Shown: piece after piece, positions 36,772 to 46,263 of the stretch
Numbering within the stretch: the stretch's first letter is position 1
Layout: each line of letters starts with the position of its first letter
Origin: an uncultured Collinsella sp.
GTDB taxonomy: Bacteria > Actinomycetota > Coriobacteriia > Coriobacteriales > Coriobacteriaceae
Assembly (NCBI GenBank): GCA_900551555.1
Contig: URWC01000001.1
Coordinates: 1 to 64,000, forward strand
DNA: 64,000 nucleotides
Direction of reading: 5' to 3'
Made by a program: the position numbers and the translations under genes
The notes under the pieces: model-generated
The model's input: only the letters and a program-made list of their open reading frames with translations
Databases searched by the model: none
What the model was told of the DNA's origin: nothing

Positions 36772-36801
36772 AAAAAGAAGGGCCACCCGAAGGTGACCCT
36801 T
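36772..36801 (-). terminator. Terminator between rplS and rnhB
   Basis: AAGGGTCACC TTCG GGTGGCCCTT stem (one mismatch), followed on the minus strand by CTTTTTATC. Confidence 0.88.
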
Positions 36802-36835
36802 GTGTCCAAACGAGTGGACAGACGCTGCGATCTTC

Positions 36836-37177
36836 TTAGCGCTTCTCGGGGATGCGAGCAGCCTTGCCCACCTTGTCGCGGAGGTAGTACAGCTTGGCGC
36901 GACGGACGCGACCATGACGAACGACCTCGAGCTTGGCGATCTTGGGGCTGTGAAGCGGGAAGGTACGCTCAACACCGACACCGAAGGACATCTTGCGGAC
37001 GGTGAAGGTCTCGCGGGCACCGGCGCCGGCCATGCGGATGACGTCGCCCTGGAAGACCTGGATGCGCTCGCGGTCGCCTTCCTTAATGCGGTAGTGAACC
37101 TTGACGTTGTCGGCGACGCGAACCTGAGGAATGTCCTCGCGGATCTGCTGACGCTCGATTGCGCGGATGTAATCCAT
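36836..37177 (-). CDS. rplS: 50S ribosomal protein L19 (bL19)
   Basis: A 113-residue ribosomal protein: [20 protein letters not shown] and QGDVIRM with a later [17 protein letters not shown] are the L19 signatures. The ATG at 37177 has AAGGA seven bases upstream. It is not linked to trmD here, unlike in E. coli, where rpsP-rimM-trmD-rplS are together; the other three are about 8 kb away. Confidence 0.97.
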   Translation of the reverse strand: MDYIRAIERQQIREDIPQVRVADNVKVHYRIKEGDRERIQVFQGDVIRMAGAGARETFTVRKMSFGVGVERTFPLHSPKIAKLEVVRHGRVRRAKLYYLRDKVGKAARIPEKR

Positions 37178-37201
37178 GTGCAATTCCTTACTCTTCTAGA
37201 G

Positions 37202-37274
37202 GTGCCGTACCACCTTGGCCGGCACGTAGTTGAACAAACGTATTCGAGTATACACGCGCGGGTTTCTGCTGCAA
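37202..37274 (-). promoter_or_regulatory. Promoter and leader hairpin of rplS
   Basis: TTGCAG (37269-37274), 16 bases, TATACT (37247-37252) on the minus strand. The short leader holds GTGCCG/CGGCAC (37202-37225), a hairpin just before the ribosome site that could serve L19 feedback. Confidence 0.65.
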
Positions 37275-37319
37275 GAACAATTTTTTACGCAGACAAAAAG
37301 ACAAAACCCGCACATGATA

Positions 37320-37349
37320 ACCGCCCGTCTCACGAATGAGACGGGCGGC
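37320..37349 (-). terminator. Terminator-like hairpin after ppdK
   Basis: Perfect stem CCGCCCGTCTC/GAGACGGGCGG, 38 bases after the ppdK stop; only TTATC follows on the minus strand, so efficiency is uncertain. Confidence 0.7.
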
Positions 37350-37386
37350 ATGAAGGGGGCTACGCTAGGCGTCTAAACCCAAAACG

Positions 37387-40137
37387 TTACGCGGAGTGCT
37401 CCGCCTCGAGCTTGGCCTGGGCGGCCGCAAGACGTGCGAGGGGTACGCGATAGGGCGAACAGGACACGTAGTCCACGTCGGCCACGTTAAACAGGCCCTT
37501 GATGGACTTGGGGTCGCCGCCGTGCTCGCCGCACACGCCAAAGTGCATGTCGGGGTTGGTGGCGCGACCCTTCTCGACAGCCATGCGCACCAGTTCGAGT
37601 ACTGCCGTGTCGATGGTCTCGAAGGGATTGTCCTTCAAGATCTTCTTATGCATGTACAGCGGGATGAACTTAGCCTCGGCGTCGTCACGCGAGAAACCGA
37701 AGGTCGTCTGGGTGAGGTCGTTGGTGCCGAAGCAGAAGAAGTCGGCGTGATGGGCGATATCGTCGGCGACCATACAGGCGCGCGGCAACTCGAGCATAGT
37801 ACCCACGGGAATGTTGAGCTCGACGCCTTCCTCAGCGGAAACCTCTGCGATCACGCGCTCGATAACCTCGCGGGTCTGGACATGCTCGGCCGTGATGGAG
37901 ACGAGCGGAACCATGATCTCGGGGCGCGGGTCGACGCCCTCCTTGATAAGGCGGGCAGCAGCCGTGGCGACGGCGCGAACCTGCATGAGCGGCAGATCGC
38001 TAAAGACGACGGACAGGCGCACGCCGCGCAGACCGAGCATGGGGTTCGACTCGACCATGCCGTCGATACGACGCAGGCGGGCGCGCAGGGCGGCAAGCTC
38101 TTCCTCGCTGGCGCCAGCGGCCTCCTTCTTGGTGATGGCGACCTCGAGCTCGCGAGGATTATCCAGGAACTCATGAAGCGGCGGGTCGAGCAGGCGAACG
38201 ACCACATCGCGACCGGACATGGTCTTGAACATCGCTAGGAAGTCCTCAGTCTGGACCTTAAGCAGATCGGCCAGGGCCTGCTGCTTCTCGGCCTCATCGT
38301 CGGACAGGATGAAGCTCTGGATGATGTTCTTTCGATCGCCCAGGAACATATGCTCGGTGCGGCACAGGCCAATAGCCTCGGCGCCAAACTCGAGGGCGAG
38401 CTCGGCGTCCTCGGGGTTGTCGGCGTTGACGCGTACGTGGTTGGCGTGGCCACAGGTCTCGTCCAGACGAATCTCGTCGGCCCAGGACAGGATGGTGTCC
38501 AAGTCGCCGGTGAGCTCGGCCGAAACCAGATCAACGGCGCCGTCGACGACGATACCCTGGGTGCCGTCGATGGAGATGACATCGCCCTCATGCAGCACGC
38601 GGTCGCTGCCCTCGATGCGCACGACCTTCTCGGCGGCGTCGATGTGGAAGCGCTCGACACCGCAGACGCAAGGCGTACCCATGCCGCGGGCGATAACGGC
38701 GGCATGGCTCGTCTTGCCACCGTGGCTTGTCAGAATGCCCTCGGCGGCGACCATGCCTTTCAGGTCGTCGGGGTTAGTCTCCCAGCGGACCAGGATCACC
38801 TTGTGACCCTCGTTGGCGCGCGCGACGGCGTCATCGCTCGAGAACACGACCTCGCCCACGGCGGCACCGGGGCTGGCGTTCAGACCACTGGCCAAGGCCT
38901 CGTACTTCTTGGAGGCGTCAAACTGCGGGTGCAGAAGCTGGTCGAGTTGCGCGGGATCGATGCGTCTCACGGCCTCCTCGCGAGTAATCAGACCCTCCTC
39001 GACCATTTCGATGGCGATGCGCAGGGCGGCGGTAGCAGTGCGCTTGCCCACGCGGGTCTGGAGCATCCAGAGCTTGCCCTGCTCGATGGTGAACTCGATA
39101 TCGCACATATCGCGGTAATGATCCTCGAGCGTCAGGAACACGCGCTCGAGCTCCTCACCTGCAGACTCGAGGCCCAGAGTGGTCTTGAGGTCGGCAATGG
39201 GCTCGGTGTTACGGATGCCGGCGACGACGTCCTCGCCCTGGGCATTAACCAAAAAGTCACCGTAGAACTCCTTGGTGCCGTCAGCCGGATTACGCGTAAA
39301 GGCGACGCCCGTCGCAGAGGTCTCGCCCTTGTTGCCAAAGGCCATGGCCTGCACGTTGACGGCGGTGCCGAGGTCGTCGGAAATGCCATGCTGCTTGCGG
39401 TAGATGCAGGCACGCTCGTTCATCCAGCTGCCAAAGACGGCCTGGATGGCAAGGCGTAGCTGAAGCTCCGGGTCGTGCGGGAAAACGGGCTTGCCGTCAG
39501 CGACCTCGAGCTCGGGATACAGGGAGGCATCGACGTTCTCGGAGAAGATGCCCTTAAAGGTCTCGACGAGTTCCTGCAGGTCCTCGGCCGAAAGCTCGGA
39601 ATCGACGCGAACGCCGGCGACCAGACGGGCCTGGGTCAGGGCGTTCTCGAACAGGTCGGCATCGACACCCATGACGACGTTGGAGAACATCTGGATAAAG
39701 CGACGATAGCTATCCCAGGCAAAACGCGGGTTCTGCGTCTGCGCGATGAGGCCCTGGACGGAATCGTCATTGAGGCCCAAGTTGAGGACCGTGTCCATCA
39801 TACCGGGCATGGAGAACGGAGCGCCCGAACGAACCGACACGAGCAGCGGATCGGAGGCGTCGCCGAGCTTCTTGCCGCAGCGGGCCTCGAGGTCCGCCTC
39901 GGCGGCAACGATCTCATCGAGTGCGCCCTCGGGCCACACGTTGCCGGCACCGGAGTACTCGACGCAAGTCTGGCAGGTAATGGTAAAGCCACCGGGAACC
40001 GGCAGGCCGATACGGCTCATCTCGGCAAGGTTAGCGCCTTTGCCGCCAAGCACGAAGTTCATGGACTTGTCGCCCTCGGTGACACAGGTGCCCTGGGCGT
40101 CGGTTCCAAAACGGTAAACCCTCTTGCAATCGCTCAC
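37387..40137 (-). CDS. ppdK: Pyruvate, phosphate dikinase
   Basis: A 916-residue enzyme interconverting pyruvate, ATP and phosphate with PEP, AMP and pyrophosphate. FVLGGKGANLAEMSRIGLPV opens the nucleotide-binding domain; LTSHGGKTSHAAVIARGMG carries the catalytic histidine and the neighbouring threonine that the regulator phosphorylates; the C-terminal PEP/pyruvate barrel ends with GVCGEHGGDP. It starts at GTG 40137 after GGGGAAG. A long control region upstream holds a good promoter and several repeats. The gene for its regulator is next door. Confidence 0.98.
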   Translation of the reverse strand: MSDCKRVYRFGTDAQGTCVTEGDKSMNFVLGGKGANLAEMSRIGLPVPGGFTITCQTCVEYSGAGNVWPEGALDEIVAAEADLEARCGKKLGDASDPLLVSVRSGAPFSMPGMMDTVLNLGLNDDSVQGLIAQTQNPRFAWDSYRRFIQMFSNVVMGVDADLFENALTQARLVAGVRVDSELSAEDLQELVETFKGIFSENVDASLYPELEVADGKPVFPHDPELQLRLAIQAVFGSWMNERACIYRKQHGISDDLGTAVNVQAMAFGNKGETSATGVAFTRNPADGTKEFYGDFLVNAQGEDVVAGIRNTEPIADLKTTLGLESAGEELERVFLTLEDHYRDMCDIEFTIEQGKLWMLQTRVGKRTATAALRIAIEMVEEGLITREEAVRRIDPAQLDQLLHPQFDASKKYEALASGLNASPGAAVGEVVFSSDDAVARANEGHKVILVRWETNPDDLKGMVAAEGILTSHGGKTSHAAVIARGMGTPCVCGVERFHIDAAEKVVRIEGSDRVLHEGDVISIDGTQGIVVDGAVDLVSAELTGDLDTILSWADEIRLDETCGHANHVRVNADNPEDAELALEFGAEAIGLCRTEHMFLGDRKNIIQSFILSDDEAEKQQALADLLKVQTEDFLAMFKTMSGRDVVVRLLDPPLHEFLDNPRELEVAITKKEAAGASEEELAALRARLRRIDGMVESNPMLGLRGVRLSVVFSDLPLMQVRAVATAAARLIKEGVDPRPEIMVPLVSITAEHVQTREVIERVIAEVSAEEGVELNIPVGTMLELPRACMVADDIAHHADFFCFGTNDLTQTTFGFSRDDAEAKFIPLYMHKKILKDNPFETIDTAVLELVRMAVEKGRATNPDMHFGVCGEHGGDPKSIKGLFNVADVDYVSCSPYRVPLARLAAAQAKLEAEHSA

Positions 40138-40212
40138 GATACTTCCCCTTCCATGCGCTTACGCGCACGACCGTGGTAACGAATCGACCCGCCAGATGCG
40201 GGCCGTGAGGGA

Positions 40213-40241
40213 ACTATACGGCGGGTTTTGAGCGGGCTTAA
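40213..40241 (-). promoter_or_regulatory. Promoter of ppdK
   Basis: Minus strand TTAAGC (40236-40241), 17 bases, TATAGT (40213-40218), about 75 bases before the GTG start. The -35 is poor, fitting a promoter that needs an activator. Confidence 0.6.
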
Positions 40242-40259
40242 GCAGAGGATGCGCGGTTT

Positions 40260-40307
40260 GGTAAACGTGCTAAAACTGGCGGTAAACGGTAGGTAAAGGT
40301 GGTTACC
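40260..40307 (-). promoter_or_regulatory. Direct repeats upstream of the ppdK promoter
   Basis: GGTAAACG at 40260 and 40281, GGTAAAGG at 40292 (spacings 21 and 11 bases, about two turns and one turn of the helix), plus inverted GGTTACC at 40301. They lie roughly 55-100 bases upstream of the expected transcript start, an activator position. Confidence 0.5.
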
Positions 40308-40330
40308 TTATGAAGAGACCACTTCAATAA

Positions 40331-40351
40331 ACTTGCAGGTCAAATGCAAGT
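40331..40351. promoter_or_regulatory. Inverted repeat in the ppdK upstream region
   Basis: Perfect 7-bp inverted repeat ACTTGCA-N7-TGCAAGT, a typical dimer-operator shape. The rest of the 296-base ppdK-ppsR gap is AT-rich, with one GTCTTTTTAGAC palindrome near 40399. Confidence 0.45.
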
Positions 40352-40433
40352 AATTTGCTAAATCGCTTTACCATTATCGTGCATTATTTTTAGTTAGTCT
40401 TTTTAGACGGGGCTTTTTAGCTACCCCAATAAG

Positions 40434-41309
40434 CTAGCTTTGTTGGGCTCGACGGGCGGCGCGGCGGGCGCGGGCTTCTTGGATTTCCTCCAAGTGGCTG
40501 ATGATCTCGGAGGCGCTCTCCTCGATGGCCTTGCCGTCGGTACGTACCACAAAGCAGCCTAGGCGCTTCATGAGCGCACGGGCTTCCTCGAGCTCGCTGT
40601 GCACGCTCTCGGGCTCGGCATAGGAGCCGGCAACGGCACGAGCGTAGTCATCGCCCAAGCGGCTATCGCGAATTTCGGAAATCACATCGACGGTCGAAAT
40701 CAGGCCGAACAGGCGCATCGGGTCAACCTCGTAAATCGACTTCGGCGGCTCCATGCCATGGGCCAACGGAACATTGGCAACCTTGTAGCCCTGATAAGCC
40801 AGATACATCGACAGCGGCGTCTTGGACGTGCGCGATACGCCCAGCAGCACGATATCGGCACCCGACAAATCGTCGCAACCGCGCCCGTCATCGTGCTCAA
40901 CGAAATATTCCATGGCCTCGATACGATGGAAATAGCGGTCATCGGTCCTGTGAATCACGCCCGCGACGCCTTTGGGCGGCACACCGATGAGCGACGACAA
41001 CACGGCGAGCGTCGGACCGATCAGGTCGACCGAGCGAATATGCAGCATGCCCAGGTAATCGAGCACACGAGCACGTAGCGCCGGGTCGACAATGGTGTGG
41101 AACACGGCGATATCGCGATGGTCGGCATCGACGCGAGGTCCCACAAACGACTCAACCTGCTCCACCGAGGTCACCTTAGGCAGGCGCAAAACGCGAAAAG
41201 CCCCTTCATCAAATTGCCCGGACGCCGCAAGCACCACCTCACAAGCGGTATCACCGAGCGAGTCGGAGATAACGATAACGGTGGGACGAACGGCGACCGG
41301 GCAATCCAT
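40434..41309 (-). CDS. ppsR: Pyruvate phosphate dikinase regulatory protein (kinase/phosphorylase)
   Basis: A 291-residue DUF299 protein that inactivates PPDK by ADP-dependent phosphorylation of a threonine beside the catalytic histidine and reactivates it by phosphorolysis. IVISDSLGDTACEVV starts the protein, the P-loop-like LLGVSRTSKTPLSMYLA lies near 155-171, and the DPMRLFGLI segment follows. Because ppdK is adjacent and no PEP synthetase gene is in view, PPDK is the likely target. It follows glyS by 34 bases with no clear promoter, so it may depend on glyQS transcription. Confidence 0.94.
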   Translation of the reverse strand: MDCPVAVRPTVIVISDSLGDTACEVVLAASGQFDEGAFRVLRLPKVTSVEQVESFVGPRVDADHRDIAVFHTIVDPALRARVLDYLGMLHIRSVDLIGPTLAVLSSLIGVPPKGVAGVIHRTDDRYFHRIEAMEYFVEHDDGRGCDDLSGADIVLLGVSRTSKTPLSMYLAYQGYKVANVPLAHGMEPPKSIYEVDPMRLFGLISTVDVISEIRDSRLGDDYARAVAGSYAEPESVHSELEEARALMKRLGCFVVRTDGKAIEESASEIISHLEEIQEARARRAARRAQQS

Positions 41310-41343
41310 GCGGGGCTCCTTTTGCGCTTACGCGCAGGCTGGC

Positions 41344-43428
41344 TTACTTTTTGCGGGCAAGCTCACCGATGTTGGCGATGCCGGAGAAAACGGCCTCGAA
41401 GCGGTTGAGCAGCTTAAGGCGATTATCGCGAAGCTGCTCGTCCTTGTCCATGACCATGACCTCATCGAAGAAACGGTCGATGGGCGCGCGCAGGGCGGCG
41501 AGGGCGGCAAATGCGGCCGGGTAGTCCTCGGCAGCAAGGGCGGCATCGACAGAGGTCTGAGCAGCCTCGGAGGCGTCGGCGAGCGCGAGCTCGACCTCGC
41601 CCATCAGGCTGCGGTCGTACTCCGCACCCAGCTCGGGCTTGGAGATGTGCGCGGCGCGGGCATAGGCGGTAGCCAGGTTGTCGAAGGTCTCGGCATCGTT
41701 CTTGCGGGCCTCGTCGAGCGCGGCGCAGCGGGCGAAGAAGACGGACGGGGCGATGATGTGCACCGCGGAGACGGCGGCAACGGTATCGGCCGGGATCTTT
41801 TCGTCACGGGCCATGCTCACCAGGCGGCCATGGAAGAAGTCGCGAACCTGCTGGGCGACCTCGGCGGCGTCGAACTCAATGCCCTGCTCACTGTAGAGCT
41901 CGAGGGCGAAGTCGATGAGCGACGCGGGGTCGATCGGCAGACGGTCGCGCAGGATGTTGATGATGCCGATAGCGGCACGACGCAGCGCGTAGGGGTCCGA
42001 AGAGCCGGTCGGGGGCTCGCCGATGGCAAAGATACCGGCGATGGTATCGAGCTTGTCGGCACAGGCCACGATGCAGCCAGCGGTGCCCTCGGGCAGCTCG
42101 TCACCGGCAAAGCGAGGACGATAGTGATCGCGAATAGCATGAGCGACCTCGTCGTTCTCCCCCATCGCGGTCGCGTAATAACCGCCCATCACGCCCTGCT
42201 GGCTCGTGAACTCGACGACGGCGTTAGACACCAGGTCGGCCTTGCACAGGTGCGCGGCGCGGGCGGCATCGGCGGCAAGGTGGGCGCCCAGGTGAGCCTC
42301 GCGGGCGATAGCGAGCGCGAGCTGCTCGATGCGCTCGGACTTGGCGAGCACGCTACCGAGCTTCTCCTGGAAGGCAACCTTGGCCAGACGCTCACGGAAC
42401 TCGTCGAGGGAGATCTTCAGGTCCTCCTCGTAGAAGAACTTTGCGTCGTCCAGACGGGCGCGCACGACGCGCTCGTTGCCGTCGATCACGCGCTCGGCGT
42501 TCTCGGGCTTGCTGTTGGAGACGACCACGAACTCACGCGTGAGTTTGCCCTCGCCGTCATAGATCGGGAAGTAGCGCTGGTTGGTGAGCATGGACTCGCA
42601 GATGATCTCGTGCGGGACCTTGAGGAACTCCTCGTCGAAGGTACCGACGAGCACCGTCGGCCACTCGCAGAGGTTGATAACCTCTTCGAAGACCTTCTTG
42701 GGCGTATCAACATGGCAGCCGGGACGGGCAGCCTCGACCTCGGCGATACCGGCAAGGATGGCCTCACGACGACGCTCAGCAGAGAGCACGCCGGCGTCCT
42801 CGAGCACCCGCTCGTAGACGGCGGGGCTGGCACCAGGGCCAAGTACGCGATGACCACGCGTGGTGTTGCCACTCGTCACGTCGGCAAACGACACGGGAAC
42901 AACATCCTCGCCCAAAAGGCAGCAGATCCAACGGACCGGACGAACAAAGGTCGCGTGCTCGTGGCCCCAGCGCTGGCTGCGGTAGTTGGGCCACTGCAGG
43001 CCGGCAATAGTCTTCTCGCACAGAGCGGTCAGAATCGGCGTAGCCGGTGCGGAGGGAATGTTCTTCTCGGCGAACACATACTCGCGACCGTCAGTGTCCT
43101 CGCGTCGAACCAGGTCCTCGGCAGCCACACCGCACTTGCGGGCGAAGCCCTGGGCGGCCTTGGTGGCGTTGCCGTCGGCATCGAAGGCAATGTTTGCCGC
43201 GGGACCGCGCTTGACCTCATGGACCTCATCGGTCGCAGTGGCGACATCGGCCACGAGCGCAGCCAGACGACGCGGGCTCGAGATCACGCGGACCTCGCCA
43301 TGGGCCAGACCGGCCTCGTCGAGGCCCTTGGCGATCATGGTGCCAAGCTGCTTGACGGCATTGTTCAACGGTGCGGAGGGCATTTCCTCCGTACCAATCT
43401 CAAACAGGAAATCCTTAGCGTCTGCCAT
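41344..43428 (-). CDS. glyS: Glycyl-tRNA synthetase beta subunit
   Basis: A 694-residue beta chain of the alpha2-beta2 enzyme, carrying tRNA recognition. DFLFEIGTEEMPSAPL is its hallmark N-terminus and the end is an arginyl-type anticodon-binding helical domain. It follows glyQ by three bases. The separate subunits contrast with the single-chain enzyme of many other actinobacteria. Confidence 0.97.
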   Translation of the reverse strand: MADAKDFLFEIGTEEMPSAPLNNAVKQLGTMIAKGLDEAGLAHGEVRVISSPRRLAALVADVATATDEVHEVKRGPAANIAFDADGNATKAAQGFARKCGVAAEDLVRREDTDGREYVFAEKNIPSAPATPILTALCEKTIAGLQWPNYRSQRWGHEHATFVRPVRWICCLLGEDVVPVSFADVTSGNTTRGHRVLGPGASPAVYERVLEDAGVLSAERRREAILAGIAEVEAARPGCHVDTPKKVFEEVINLCEWPTVLVGTFDEEFLKVPHEIICESMLTNQRYFPIYDGEGKLTREFVVVSNSKPENAERVIDGNERVVRARLDDAKFFYEEDLKISLDEFRERLAKVAFQEKLGSVLAKSERIEQLALAIAREAHLGAHLAADAARAAHLCKADLVSNAVVEFTSQQGVMGGYYATAMGENDEVAHAIRDHYRPRFAGDELPEGTAGCIVACADKLDTIAGIFAIGEPPTGSSDPYALRRAAIGIINILRDRLPIDPASLIDFALELYSEQGIEFDAAEVAQQVRDFFHGRLVSMARDEKIPADTVAAVSAVHIIAPSVFFARCAALDEARKNDAETFDNLATAYARAAHISKPELGAEYDRSLMGEVELALADASEAAQTSVDAALAAEDYPAAFAALAALRAPIDRFFDEVMVMDKDEQLRDNRLKLLNRFEAVFSGIANIGELARKK

Positions 43429-43431
43429 GGC

Positions 43432-44343
43432 TTACGCCACCTCGCCTTCCTGGTCGGCATTCTCGTTGACTCCGGCGACCTCGGCCATGTAGGCCTCGCA
43501 GCACGCCTTGGCGACGGCGCGGACGCGCAGGATGTAGTTGGCACGCTCGACCGCGGATAGGGCACCGCGGGCATCGAGCAGGTTGAAAGAGTGGCTGCAC
43601 TTCATGACGCAGTCGTACGCCGGCAGCGGCAGCTTTCGCTCCAGGCAGGAATGGCACTCGGCCTCGTAGTCGTCAAACTTCTGACGCATCATCTCGACGT
43701 TGGCGACCTCAAAGTTATAGGCACTGAACTCGCGCTCGTTCTCGAGGAACACGTCGCCATAGGTCATGGACGTGCCGTCGGGCAGGTAGCTCCACACCAG
43801 GTCGTAGACGGAGTTGACGCCCTGCGCATACATGGCAATGCGCTCCAGGCCATAGGTGATCTCGACAGGCACGGGGTCGACCTCGATGCCGCCCACCTGC
43901 TGGAAGTACGTAAACTGCGTGACCTCCATGCCGTTGAGCCAGACCTCCCAGCCAAGACCCCAGGCGCCGAGCGTCGGGCTCTCCCAGTCGTCCTCGACAA
44001 AGCGGACGTCATGGTCGTTGGGGTCCAGGCCAATGGCGGCAAGAGACCCCAGGTAGAGCTCCTGGGCGTTGACCGGCGAGGGCTTGATGAGCACCTGGAA
44101 CTGATAGTAGTGCTGCATGCGGTTGGGGTTCTCGCCGTAGCGGCCGTCGGCGGGACGGCGGCAAGGCTGCGCATAGCAGGTGCGCCACTCGGCGGGACCG
44201 AGCGAGCGCAGCGTGGTCGCGGTATGGAAGGTACCGGCACCGACCTCGGAGTCATAGGGCTGCATAATGACGCAGCCCTGCTCGCCCCAGTACTGCTGGA
44301 GGCGCAGGATGATGTCTTGGAAGGAAAGCGATGAAGCGTTCAT
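43432..44343 (-). CDS. glyQ: Glycyl-tRNA synthetase alpha subunit
   Basis: A 303-residue catalytic chain. [19 protein letters not shown] begins it; [33 protein letters not shown] and [22 protein letters not shown] are class II active-site blocks. The ATG at 44343 follows a purine-rich stretch. TATAGT at 44390-44395 on the minus strand is a possible -10. It heads the glyQ-glyS-ppsR unit. Confidence 0.97.
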   Translation of the reverse strand: MNASSLSFQDIILRLQQYWGEQGCVIMQPYDSEVGAGTFHTATTLRSLGPAEWRTCYAQPCRRPADGRYGENPNRMQHYYQFQVLIKPSPVNAQELYLGSLAAIGLDPNDHDVRFVEDDWESPTLGAWGLGWEVWLNGMEVTQFTYFQQVGGIEVDPVPVEITYGLERIAMYAQGVNSVYDLVWSYLPDGTSMTYGDVFLENEREFSAYNFEVANVEMMRQKFDDYEAECHSCLERKLPLPAYDCVMKCSHSFNLLDARGALSAVERANYILRVRAVAKACCEAYMAEVAGVNENADQEGEVA

Positions 44344-44402
44344 GCCTCTAATATCCCCTCGTCGAAACGATTACACGGTTAGGTACTGTACTATAGCGGT
44401 TT

Positions 44403-44966
44403 TTACTCGATAGCGCCGATGCGGTTGAGCGGCCAGTAGCGCACAAGCGCCACAGCGATCAAATCAGAGCGATCGACGGGACCAAAGTAGCGTGAGTCGG
44501 CAGAGTTTTCGCGGTTGTCGCCCATCACCCACACGCACCCGTCGGGAACGGTGTAGGGATAGCTTACCTGAGCGCCGGGCGCTTGGACCGATAGTGGCCA
44601 GCTCATGCCCGTCGTATAGTCCTCGTCGAGCGCTTGGCCGTCAACGACCACCTTGCCATCCTGCAGGTCGACCGTCTGGCCGGCCGTGGCAATAACGCGC
44701 TTGACAAGAACATCATGCTCGGAGGTGCCATCGGGGTTGTGAAACACCACGATATCGCCCTGCTTGACGGGCTGACCGAGCTCGAGGCTCACCTTTTGCG
44801 CCAGGATCTGGTCGCCAATCTCGATTGTGTCCTCCATAGAGCCGGTGGGCACCACAAAGGGCTCGACCACAAAGGTGCGGATCAGGAAGGTGGCCACAAG
44901 CGCGATCGCGATGACCGCGATCCACTCAAAAGCGCCCCTCAACGCGGAATGCTGCGATGGAACCAT
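44403..44966 (-). CDS. lepB: Signal peptidase I
   Basis: A 187-residue membrane serine protease removing Sec and Tat signal peptides. One membrane helix at about 13-33 is followed by PTGSMEDTI with the nucleophile Ser43 and VLVKRVIA with the general base Lys89; VWVMGDNRENSADSRYFGPV is the conserved substrate box. GAGGAG precedes the ATG at 44966, and the apparent upstream extension lies in trmD in another frame. It follows trmD by two bases. Confidence 0.96.
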   Translation of the reverse strand: MVPSQHSALRGAFEWIAVIAIALVATFLIRTFVVEPFVVPTGSMEDTIEIGDQILAQKVSLELGQPVKQGDIVVFHNPDGTSEHDVLVKRVIATAGQTVDLQDGKVVVDGQALDEDYTTGMSWPLSVQAPGAQVSYPYTVPDGCVWVMGDNRENSADSRYFGPVDRSDLIAVALVRYWPLNRIGAIE

Positions 44967-44968
44967 TC

Positions 44969-45727
44969 TCACTCCTCGCTCTGCGAATACGAAGCGTCCA
45001 AAATCTCCTGCGCGTAAGCGCGCTCCTCGGGCGTGAGCCGCGCAGTCTCGATCAGGTCGGGACGCCAGCGACAGGTGCGCTCGATGGCATTCTTGCGGCG
45101 CCAGGCATCGACCTTGGCGTGATCGCCGCTCACGAGCACCGGAGGAACGCCCTCGCCGTTGAACTCGGCGGGGCGGGTGTACTGCGCGTACTCGAGCAGG
45201 CCTCCGTCCTCGGCGGTCGAGAACGACTCGTCCACGTTGCTCATCTCGTCGCCCAGGGCGCCGGGGATCAGACGCACGACGGCATCGGCAACGACCATAG
45301 CGGGAAGCTCTCCGCCCGTAAGCACGTAGTCGCCAATCGACAGACGCTCGTCGGCATACGCATACGCGCGCTCGTCGACGCCCTCGTAGCGGCTGCACAC
45401 AAACAGCAGGCGCTCGCTTTTGAGCAGGCGCTCGGCCACATGCTGCGTAAAGGGCTCGCCACAGGGGGTGAAGAACACAACCGTTGGCTTGGGACCCTCT
45501 GCGCTAATGGCCTCGATGGCCTCTGCGATAGGCTCGACCTTCATGAGCATGCCCTGCCCGCCGCCGTACGGCTCGTCATCGACGGTACGATGGCGGTCGT
45601 GCGTCCAATCGCGCAGGTTATACGCCTTAAAATCAAAAAGGCCGGCCTTGCGGGCGCGGCCCAAAATCGACGTGGACATGACGGGCTCAAACATCTCGGG
45701 AAAGACCGAAAGGGTCTCGATCAGCAT
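44969..45727 (-). CDS. trmD: tRNA (guanine-N1)-methyltransferase TrmD
   Basis: A 252-residue knotted SPOUT methyltransferase acting on G37. PYGGGQGMLMKVEPIAEAI and CSRYEGVDERAYAY, SIGDYVLTGGELPAMVV form the SAM-binding knot. The ATG follows rimM by ten bases. Normal length. Confidence 0.97.
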   Translation of the reverse strand: MLIETLSVFPEMFEPVMSTSILGRARKAGLFDFKAYNLRDWTHDRHRTVDDEPYGGGQGMLMKVEPIAEAIEAISAEGPKPTVVFFTPCGEPFTQHVAERLLKSERLLFVCSRYEGVDERAYAYADERLSIGDYVLTGGELPAMVVADAVVRLIPGALGDEMSNVDESFSTAEDGGLLEYAQYTRPAEFNGEGVPPVLVSGDHAKVDAWRRKNAIERTCRWRPDLIETARLTPEERAYAQEILDASYSQSEE

Positions 45728-45737
45728 GTTGTCCTCC

Positions 45738-46259
45738 CTACTTGTCCATATCGATCAGGCCGTCCATAACGTGGACGGAAATTGTTCCTGTGTCGGGAAG
45801 ATCGAGCACGACCTGCTCGATCACGGGAATCAGTACCTCGCCGTACCGATCACCCTCGACAACCCAAACATCGTTAGCGGGCGTCGACACAATCTCGACG
45901 ATCGTGCCGAGCGAACCGAAGCGCTCGTCGACCACCTCGCGACCCATCAGGTCGGTATAGGCAGCGTCGAGCGAATCGAGCTCAAAGTCGTCACGATTTG
46001 CCAGCACGTAGCATCCCGTGATGCCCTCGGCGGCCGTCAAGTCGTCAATGCCCTCAAACGAGACCAGATCGCCATCGCCCGTATCGGTGACGGACACGAC
46101 CGTGCAAAAGCGGTCGCGCTTGAGCGCCGGCGGCGTCAGGGCGACGCGCATACCCGGCTCTAATACAGAAGGAAGCCCCCGCAGCGGCTGCGCGAGGACC
46201 TCCCCCTTCCTTCCGTGCGGCTTGACCACACGGGCGATGTTTTTGTACTGGGACCTCAA
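45738..46259 (-). CDS. rimM: 16S rRNA processing factor RimM
   Basis: A 173-residue maturation factor for the 30S head that binds S19. IARVVKPHGRKGEVLAQPL is the N-terminal barrel motif and DLMGREVVDERFGSLGTIVEI with PANDVWVVEG is the PRC-barrel. The likely start is TTG 46259, four bases past the khpA stop, with a weak TAGGA site. Confidence 0.94.
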   Translation of the reverse strand: MRSQYKNIARVVKPHGRKGEVLAQPLRGLPSVLEPGMRVALTPPALKRDRFCTVVSVTDTGDGDLVSFEGIDDLTAAEGITGCYVLANRDDFELDSLDAAYTDLMGREVVDERFGSLGTIVEIVSTPANDVWVVEGDRYGEVLIPVIEQVVLDLPDTGTISVHVMDGLIDMDK

Positions 46260-46263
46260 GGTC

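Noticed and set aside
41092..43560. 822-codon open frame on the plus strand
   Set aside because: It is antisense to glyS, whose protein is fully conserved; long antisense frames are expected from the GC-rich third positions.
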